This document shows positions 37,729-43,078 of a stretch of DNA of 43,078 nt, piece by piece (position 1 is the stretch's first letter; every line of letters starts with the position of its first letter). The translations under genes were made by a program, and so were the position numbers. The stretch is from positions 1 through 43,078 of the forward strand of contig JARLFX010000236.1 in the NCBI GenBank assembly GCA_031296355.1, read 5' to 3'. Source of the DNA: Acidobacteriaceae bacterium. Its GTDB lineage: Bacteria; Acidobacteriota; Terriglobia; Terriglobales; Acidobacteriaceae. The notes below the pieces were generated by a model. It was not told the origin of the DNA. It saw nothing but the letters and a program-made list of their open reading frames with translations, and searched no databases.

Positions 37729-38345
37729 GATTTTGCCAATTCTAACCGCCACAGATTTATACCCTGCTTGGCGATAAAATCTGGTGACACGCGGCGCTCA
37801 GATGCCCATGTGGCATCGTAAAACCATCCCGCTTCCCACCATGTCAGCAACGTGGCATGGCCACCATCAACAGGCGATGGCACTGGCACCCAATCAGATT
37901 GCGTCATCTGGGCGTCATCCAACATCGCCGCAAAATAGACAAATCCATTGTCAATGATGGCCTGTTCAATCCCAGCAACATCATCCAGTGCGATGCTCTC
38001 AATGCTTTTCAGCCGGTAGCCGCCAATAGGGTTGCTTTGCCAGTAAGTAAAAAGCACGCCGGGATTGAGGCCAACATCAGCAGGCATCCCGCCAAGGGCT
38101 TCGTAAAGATCAAACGATTCCACATCATCAAATCGCGTAAAATCACCATCTCGTGCCTTGGCTGTCGCCACCGCATTAAACGCCGCCACGCAAACACAAT
38201 CGCCGTGAATATCGTTTTCGCCCATGATGATCGGCGTGCTTACAATGCGCGAATATGATGCGGGATATTGTGCATCGCTCATTAGCCGTGGCCTTAATGG
38301 CGCGGCAAAGGTTGTTTGCAAAGATTTTAGAGGTACAAGATTCAT
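37725..38345 (-). CDS. Papain-like cysteine protease candidate
   Basis: The 206-residue protein shows ENDIHGDCVCVAAFNAVATAK (C50 or C52 as nucleophile on helix start), GGHATLLTWWEAGWFYDATW (H163, D177) and a folded region between. This order (C, H, D/N) fits papain-like or C39-like proteases. The ATG at 38345 overlaps the lipase stop (ATGA), with GGAG upstream. It lies in the late gene cluster with lipase, lipoprotein and holin. A virion or lysis role is inferred. The substrate is unknown. Confidence 0.65.
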   Translation of the reverse strand: MNLVPLKSLQTTFAAPLRPRLMSDAQYPASYSRIVSTPIIMGENDIHGDCVCVAAFNAVATAKARDGDFTRFDDVESFDLYEALGGMPADVGLNPGVLFTYWQSNPIGGYRLKSIESIALDDVAGIEQAIIDNGFVYFAAMLDDAQMTQSDWVPVPSPVDGGHATLLTWWEAGWFYDATWASERRVSPDFIAKQGINLWRLELAKS

Positions 38346-38956
38346 TTCCACTCCACCGTGTTAAGAGCTGCTGCATAAGCATCGATCATATGCGCTGAAA
38401 TAGGATCGGGGTAATCAGTGCCGATTTGTGTTGTGGGCCGGTCAATGTGGAAACCTGGCGGCACCTGCGGCACGGGATCGTTGCCGTCACGCCAGCGATA
38501 TCCAGGCACGTCATGCATAAGCGCTGATATATTTTGATTAAGCGTAAAATTCGGGCAACCAAATACCGAGCATCGTATGATTTGTATGTGTGCTGCTCGC
38601 AAGAGAGCCGCCGTAAGCACAGCGACAGCCGCGCCGAGAGAATGGCCGGTCAGTACCAAGGGAGCAATTACCGCTTGCTGCACGGCCTGCGGATAGGTGG
38701 CGATTGCTGCTTGCAGAAAACCCCGATGGCACCAGCCAAGGGTTGGGTGATATTCAGGGATGGCGTCAAGATCGGAAATCCAATTTTGATAAAGTCCCGA
38801 TTCGGTCCCTCGCCATGCAATCGCGGTATATGCGCTGGTTTTCGATGCCAGCGCATACGACGAAGGACCGTTCGAGAATGTCGCAGGCGCGTAATATGCC
38901 GCATTGCTTAACGAGAGCAACGCGGTTTCTATTTCGCGGTCTGCGATAGGCAGCAT
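38342..38956 (-). CDS. Class 3 lipase-like alpha/beta hydrolase
   Basis: A 204-residue protein with an oxyanion-hole WRGT (48-51), the nucleophile elbow GHSLG (S106), a GNDPVPQVP acid (D160) and SAHMID (H189). This is a complete Lipase_3 triad. There is no signal peptide, so it acts in the cytoplasm, in virions or through holin lesions. Class 3 lipases hydrolyse acylglycerols or phospholipids. It lies 5 nt after a lipoprotein gene and overlaps the protease gene. Confidence 0.85.
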   Translation of the reverse strand: MLPIADREIETALLSLSNAAYYAPATFSNGPSSYALASKTSAYTAIAWRGTESGLYQNWISDLDAIPEYHPTLGWCHRGFLQAAIATYPQAVQQAVIAPLVLTGHSLGAAVAVLTAALLRAAHIQIIRCSVFGCPNFTLNQNISALMHDVPGYRWRDGNDPVPQVPPGFHIDRPTTQIGTDYPDPISAHMIDAYAAALNTVEWK

Positions 38957-38961
38957 GTCGG

Positions 38962-39420
38962 TTACTGCAACGGTATCGGAATGGGGCCGGGGATATACGG
39001 AACGGCACCGTACTCCGCGCCAACCTTGGCCGGTGTCGGCTGAGGCAAAGCGCCTAGAAAAGCATCAATCAGCACCACGCCCGCACTGATCGCCAGTTGA
39101 GTATTGGCAGGCAGAGGCAACACAGCGGTGACAGCGGAAACAACATTCACCACGTTCTCGGTGACGGTAATTGCACTGGTGCCTGATGTAGTAGCCTGCA
39201 ACGCCGTGTTGGCAGCATTGAGGGCGGCGACGGCGGCATTGGCGTTCAACTGCGTGGCGGGTGGCAGCGTCTTAATCAACCCAGGTGCGATGGTGTCAAT
39301 CGCTTTTGTGATGGTGGCGCTTTCAGACTGCACCACGGCATACGGGACCGCTTGACCACTAGTTGAGCAAGCGGACAAAGCAAGCGCGGAACATGCGGCG
39401 ATGGAGATTTTGCGTAACAT
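38962..39420 (-). CDS. Lipoprotein
   Basis: A 152-residue protein with an N-terminal signal MLRKISIAACSALALSAC ending in a lipobox LSAC, followed by STSGQAV. The mature part is alanine/asparagine/valine-rich (NANAAVAALNAANTALQ) and ends proline-rich (PYIPGPIPIPLQ). It would be lipid-anchored, probably in the outer membrane. As a lysis-cluster lipoprotein it could act as an unusual outer-membrane spanin or as an exclusion lipoprotein; neither has direct support. Confidence 0.75.
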   Translation of the reverse strand: MLRKISIAACSALALSACSTSGQAVPYAVVQSESATITKAIDTIAPGLIKTLPPATQLNANAAVAALNAANTALQATTSGTSAITVTENVVNVVSAVTAVLPLPANTQLAISAGVVLIDAFLGALPQPTPAKVGAEYGAVPYIPGPIPIPLQ

Positions 39421-39424
39421 GATT

Positions 39425-39685
39425 TTAGGCTCCGGTTGTGGGTTTCGCGGCAGGCGTTTCAGCCTGTTTAGTCAAGGCAAAAGCGTTTGCAGCCAGTCCG
39501 ACAAGGCTTGCAATATCAGCTTGCGAAATGGTTTTTTCTTCCGGCATGACGATCATGACGATGCCAAAGATGATTGCGGTAATGGCCTGTTGTGCCGTCA
39601 TCTGGCCTTGCAGATATGCCGCGCCGGTTGTCATGAGCGCCGCCATGCCGGTGATCGTGGTTTTCTGTTTTAGGTATGCGAGCAT
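39425..39685 (-). CDS. Holin-like membrane protein
   Basis: An 86-residue protein. A basic start MLAYLKQKTTITG leads to a hydrophobic helix, then a QGQMTAQQAI link and a second helix AIIFGIVMIVMP, then EEKTI and a third weak one (ASLVGLAANAFAL). AGGA is 7 bases before the ATG and overlaps the stop of the short frame upstream. Size and helix layout suit a phage holin of the late region. Confidence 0.7.
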   Translation of the reverse strand: MLAYLKQKTTITGMAALMTTGAAYLQGQMTAQQAITAIIFGIVMIVMPEEKTISQADIASLVGLAANAFALTKQAETPAAKPTTGA

Positions 39686-39693
39686 GTTTTTTC

Positions 39694-39843
39694 CTATCTG
39701 TTCTGAACGGGCACGATAATTGACCGGGCAAACTGATTGCCCTCAGTGGTAATAACTTCCGCCGTCACTGTGTATTGAGTGCCAATCGTGCCGCCTCGGT
39801 TTCGTCCAGGGCCAGGAGGGCCTTGTGTGCGGGTGAGGTTGTT
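39694..39843 (-). other. Open frame without ATG overlapping the 28-residue gene
   Basis: In the -1 frame relative to the 28-codon gene upstream, 49 codons stay open and read RTQGPPGPGRNRGGTIGTQY, then VTAEVITTEGNQF and SIIVPVQNR. The TAG overlaps the Shine-Dalgarno of the holin-like gene, as if coupled. No normal start lies before residue 26 (GTG). It could be reached by frameshift or a rare start, or be chance. Confidence 0.35.
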
Positions 39844-39851
39844 TCAGACAT
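39765..39851 (-). CDS. 28-residue peptide after the fibre genes
   Basis: AAGGA lies 9 bases before the ATG, 4 nt after the previous stop. It reads MSETTSPAHKALLALDETEA then ARLALNTQ. The good ribosome site argues for translation. It may be the first part of a longer frameshifted product. Confidence 0.4.
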   Translation of the reverse strand: MSETTSPAHKALLALDETEAARLALNTQ

Positions 39852-39855
39852 GGTG

Positions 39856-40029
39856 TTAGTCCTTTGTGGGTGGGTCGTTAACGGGTGTCTCTGCGGGTTT
39901 CATTGCCTCGGCAATCTGACGGTTGATTTCCTGCGCGACTGGCGCGGAGACCTTGAAGGGCAGTTCACCAAGCCCCGCGCCGAGGATGTTAAGTTGTTCT
40001 TGGGTTAAAACGAGAGTGTAAGTTGGCAT
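39856..40029 (-). CDS. Small protein after the tail fibre (57 aa)
   Basis: It begins MPTYTLVLTQEQLNILGAGL with GELPFKVSAPVAQEINRQI. This pattern, a short strand then a helix with LGELPFKVSAPVIxxIxxQ, is typical of small phage proteins encoded behind tail fibres. A proline-rich end follows. The start lies 9 nt after the fibre stop. The function is unknown; it may be a fibre assembly partner. Confidence 0.65.
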   Translation of the reverse strand: MPTYTLVLTQEQLNILGAGLGELPFKVSAPVAQEINRQIAEAMKPAETPVNDPPTKD

Positions 40030-40038
40030 GAGAACTCC

Positions 40039-43000
40039 TTATGCTGGTAATACGTGAAACCACGTATTGGTTGATTGAATGTATTCAAAATATACGATAG
40101 CGCCAATAGCAACGCTTGACGGCAGTGCTGCGCCGCCAGTACCCGCCGCGCCTTGGTGTGCCCACGTTAACGCAGTAATAGCCTGAGAAAAAACAACTTT
40201 CAGCATCATTGTCGCGCCTGAAACAGATGTTGGCGCGGTTGGCAATGAAACGGTCAAAGAAGCTAACGTCCCTGCTGGGTTTACAAAAGCAATATTTGCA
40301 GTGTTCGGAAGGTTAACCGTTGTTCCGGTGGTTGGCGCATTTGTGTAGGTACTGGAATCAACGAGTACGCCGCCGAGTTGGAGGGCTGCGCCCGCTAGCA
40401 TCGTTACATTGCCGCTGTTCAAATCCACCGTTAGATGTGGCGTGCCAGCATTAGCAAAGACGATTAAATCAGCGGTCGTGTTGCTAAGAGTCAGGGCTCC
40501 TGTGCCTTCAAAGGCGATGGTCTGCCCGGATTTCATGCGGATTGCGTTACCGGATATAGTCGCGTTCGCAGTATCAAGGGCCACAACGGGACTGCCGGTC
40601 ACATTAATAGCAACGCTTGCCGACCCCGGAATCGTCAAGGAGGTAAACGCACCGGAGTTTGCTGTCGTATTGCCAATAGCTGGTGGTGATGAAAAATAGT
40701 TTGAAAAACCTACCCCACTCACTACGCCGGAAGCCGAGATGGTCGTGAAGCTACCTGTGCTGCCAGAAATCGGCGTGCTGACAATACCCGATGCGCCGAA
40801 AGAAACTTCCGCCACGCCTGCGATCTGATATTCAAGATTACCTGATGTTGAATTATACTGTAGTGTTCGTATATTTTGCCCAGCCAATGTTTGATTGGCA
40901 GAAAAATCAATCGGCATATTCGGTGCGAGGCGAATGGCGGCAGGGGCCGACCCACCAAACGACGCCAGAGACATATACGAAAAGTCTAAAATGGCGTTGT
41001 AAAACTCGCCATTACCCGCGATACCTGCCCCCCATTGTGAGTTTGAGCTACCAATGTCTATTGCACGCGAAACCTGCGTTGCAATCGTTGTGCCGAAACT
41101 CCAAACGACAGTGCCATCTTTGACTGGCGCGGTTGCAACAGAACCAAGAATGGTTGCTGACCCAGGATTAGACGCGAGTGGGAATGTGAACGATGTGGAG
41201 CTAACAACGGTCGCAAGGATCGGCGCGGCGGCGATAGACGATACATTATATCCAGATGGCGTGCAGCCGGTCGTTACGAAGTAGAACGTGTCGCCTGTAG
41301 CCAACGTGGACTGATAAGCACTTGTTGTATTTACTGTAACAATTCCAGAAGCCCAAGAAATCGATGCAATGCTAAAGTTCGCGTTTGCAACTGGTAATGT
41401 TGGTTGATTGGTTCCTGTTGTCCCAGCTTTGGTTGCAATATACGTGTATCCGTTGGCCGGACTCGCAGTATATGCGGTGTATAATGGGATTGCAGTAGAT
41501 GCTACCCATACTGGCGGGTTATATGCATAATTGACAAGATGCAGGCCAAGACGCGAACCTGACGCAAAATTAAAATTACTGTTAGGGCCATCAGGACCAT
41601 TCGTACTTAAATCAAACTCCGCAATTACACCACTTGAACCTGAATTCGGTGGCAGGCCCGTGTAATCAATTGTTTGCCCGAAATACTGCCAAGTTGCAGC
41701 AGCAGAACCGGCTTGTCTGCGAACTGAAGACGCTGTCGCAACATCTTGGTTATTGCCACCACCTGTCGCACCGCTGCTTAGAACTGTATTTACAACCCAC
41801 GTATATCCTGAGCATCCTGGACTAGAGGAAGCCCCCACTTCAAAGGGAGAGAGCACCCCTCCTGCGGTAGTTTGGTTGTTAGTCATATTTAGATTAAGAC
41901 AACCAAATCCATCAGTAGCAGTTTGGAGGTTTTTCCATATATTAAATCGTCCAGCGAACGTACCTATAATACTGTCGCCATCGCCGAGATTTGTTACAGG
42001 ATTAGTTCCGGCAGCAGATGTGCCGTAATCTAATGTTCCTCCCAACAGATATGTTATTGTTTTCCCCGCAGTATGGGGGATCGTCGCATTTAGGTGCGCG
42101 CCGTCGGGAATAAACAATGTTCCATTATTTGGAGTAGCATTATAAGCGGCAAGCCACGCTGCGGTGTCATTTGTTGTGCCATCGAGCATAACGCCATACG
42201 ATTTGATGTTGCGCCAGTCAGTTGCCGCCGACGCCAAACTGCGCGCCGTACTCGCCCCCGTCGCCAGCACCGTCTGCGCGCTTGCATTGCCGCTGGCGTC
42301 CAATTGCGCGAGACCGTTTGCGCCGCCGACATTCAGCGTTCCCGGTGCGCCGCCTAATGCAGTTGGCCCGGTGAGGACTTCGCCGGCGTTGGCGGCAATT
42401 TGGGGTTGAACTAAAACCGCACCTTGCTGGCCATTAACGGATGATACCGGATTAGCCTGCCCATCTAGTTTATCCCAGCGCGTACCATCCCAAATGATCC
42501 AATCGCCAATACCCCAAACCGAGACGCCATCAATCGTTGGCGTTCCGGCGACTGAAACCACATAGTACGAACCGATGGGCGCAGCACCGCCAGGCGCGGT
42601 TGCGCTGGTTATCGTTGGTGTATTTGTCGCCGCGTTCCATGTGCCAATATAGTGATTTGAGCCGATGACCGACGCAGGGAGATTCGCAATCGGTAGAACC
42701 CCGCTAACCCCAGTCGTCAGTGGCAATCCGGTCGCATTGGTCAAAACCGCCGCCGATGGGGTGCCGAGATTTGGCGTTACCAGGGCCGGAGAATTGGCCT
42801 GCACATTCGCGCCAGTGCCGGTGCTGGTTGTAACGCCCGTACCGCCCTGTGCCACGCTAAGCGCCGTTGTGAGGCCGGAGAGCGATGTGATGTCGGAGTT
42901 AGCACCCTTGGCGGCTTTACCGGCTTCCACACCCTCGGCGCGGGCGGTCTCTGCGGCGAGGTTTGTGGTGAGCGTGCCTTCTGCACCCTCGGCGCGGGCG

Positions 43001-43078
43001 GTTTCGGCCAATAGCGCCGTATGCGACGCCGTGCCGCCAGTTACGTCCAGCGTCGGCGTAACGATTTGCAGCGGCGTA
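40039..43078 (-). CDS. Tail fibre/tailspike protein, main part
   Basis: This joins the N-terminal part at 1-233 to make 1,043 residues. Early repeats ETARAEG (two or more) and SDITSLSGLTTALSVAQGGTG are usual phage fibre linkers. At about residue 320-400 NIKSYGVMLDGTTNDTAAWLAAYN and GTLFIPDGAHL form the start of a pectate-lyase-like beta-helix, the fold of many tailspikes that bind or cut polysaccharide. A glycine/serine-rich beta region follows, ending VGAIVYFEYIQSTNTWFHVLPA. It is the best candidate for host recognition. No catalytic residues were identified. Confidence 0.85.
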   Translation of the reverse strand, partial: TPLQIVTPTLDVTGGTASHTALLAETARAEGAEGTLTTNLAAETARAEGVEAGKAAKGANSDITSLSGLTTALSVAQGGTGVTTSTGTGANVQANSPALVTPNLGTPSAAVLTNATGLPLTTGVSGVLPIANLPASVIGSNHYIGTWNAATNTPTITSATAPGGAAPIGSYYVVSVAGTPTIDGVSVWGIGDWIIWDGTRWDKLDGQANPVSSVNGQQGAVLVQPQIAANAGEVLTGPTALGGAPGTLNVGGANGLAQLDASGNASAQTVLATGASTARSLASAATDWRNIKSYGVMLDGTTNDTAAWLAAYNATPNNGTLFIPDGAHLNATIPHTAGKTITYLLGGTLDYGTSAAGTNPVTNLGDGDSIIGTFAGRFNIWKNLQTATDGFGCLNLNMTNNQTTAGGVLSPFEVGASSSPGCSGYTWVVNTVLSSGATGGGNNQDVATASSVRRQAGSAAATWQYFGQTIDYTGLPPNSGSSGVIAEFDLSTNGPDGPNSNFNFASGSRLGLHLVNYAYNPPVWVASTAIPLYTAYTASPANGYTYIATKAGTTGTNQPTLPVANANFSIASISWASGIVTVNTTSAYQSTLATGDTFYFVTTGCTPSGYNVSSIAAAPILATVVSSTSFTFPLASNPGSATILGSVATAPVKDGTVVWSFGTTIATQVSRAIDIGSSNSQWGAGIAGNGEFYNAILDFSYMSLASFGGSAPAAIRLAPNMPIDFSANQTLAGQNIRTLQYNSTSGNLEYQIAGVAEVSFGASGIVSTPISGSTGSFTTISASGVVSGVGFSNYFSSPPAIGNTTANSGAFTSLTIPGSASVAINVTGSPVVALDTANATISGNAIRMKSGQTIAFEGTGALTLSNTTADLIVFANAGTPHLTVDLNSGNVTMLAGAALQLGGVLVDSSTYTNAPTTGTTVNLPNTANIAFVNPAGTLASLTVSLPTAPTSVSGATMMLKVVFSQAITALTWAHQGAAGTGGAALPSSVAIGAIVYFEYIQSTNTWFHVLPA
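42938..43078. repeat. Terminal direct repeat, right copy
   Basis: Identical to 1-141. Joined at this overlap the sequence is circular, 42,937 bp. The fibre gene reads through with no frame break (3,132 nt). Confidence 0.95.

Overview
The window looks like one complete tailed-phage genome, linearised at an arbitrary point. Its first 141 bases are identical to its last 141, and a long tail-fibre gene reads in frame across that join. The circular unit is therefore 42,937 bp. Contractile-tail genes (sheath, tube, P2/Mu-type baseplate) make it a myovirus. The host cannot be named from the sequence. Moderately high GC, frequent GTG/TTG starts and the small repressor type suggest a proteobacterium, perhaps an alphaproteobacterium (weak inference). 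No integrase, transposase, tRNA, rRNA or CRISPR array was seen.

Layout. (1) 20503 down to 1, minus strand: packaging and virion genes in the order small and large terminase, portal, scaffold, major capsid, connectors, sheath, tube, tail-assembly chaperone with a -1 frameshift site, tape measure, baseplate hub, spike, gp25-like, gpJ, gpI and fibres. Through the circular join this continues as 43078 down to 34827: fibre C-terminus, holin-like protein, lipoprotein, class 3 lipase, papain-like protease, coiled-coil membrane protein, HTH-phosphoesterase, two nucleotide-metabolism proteins and a GH108 endolysin. A plus-strand two-helix membrane gene (9154-9453) interrupts the late genes like a moron. 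(2) 20561-21292, plus strand: a three-gene operon ending in an XRE-type regulator, behind a near-consensus promoter with a perfect 15-bp palindrome in its spacer. (3) 21371-21653: an apparent replication origin with about a dozen copies or partial copies of an AAGGTTAC iteron and an AT-rich inverted repeat. (4) 27746 down to 21663, minus strand: repressor, HTH protein, small membrane proteins, VRR-NUC nuclease, two ParB-like proteins and a P-loop helicase/initiator next to the origin. (5) 27853-34823, plus strand: a tightly overlapping early operon with a hexapeptide-repeat protein, Gp157-like protein, Sak4-like recombinase, SSB and many small genes, including nucleotidyltransferase-like and MazG-like ones.

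How it works together. Blocks 4 and 5 diverge from a 100-bp switch at 27747-27852 that holds three similar operators (AGGA-N4-TCCT); the 66-aa repressor is the first gene leftward. Replication probably starts at the iterons, with the 568-aa ATPase as initiator or helicase and the Sak4/SSB pair supporting recombination. A second regulator sits under its own operator between origin and late genes and may act in the early-late or lysis-lysogeny decision. Regulators and an iteron origin without an integrase leave open a phage-plasmid lifestyle.

Many genes are shorter than 60 codons and were found from ATGA, GTGA or TAATG overlaps and Shine-Dalgarno sequences. Functional names rest on motifs and gene order read by eye; no database search was possible.
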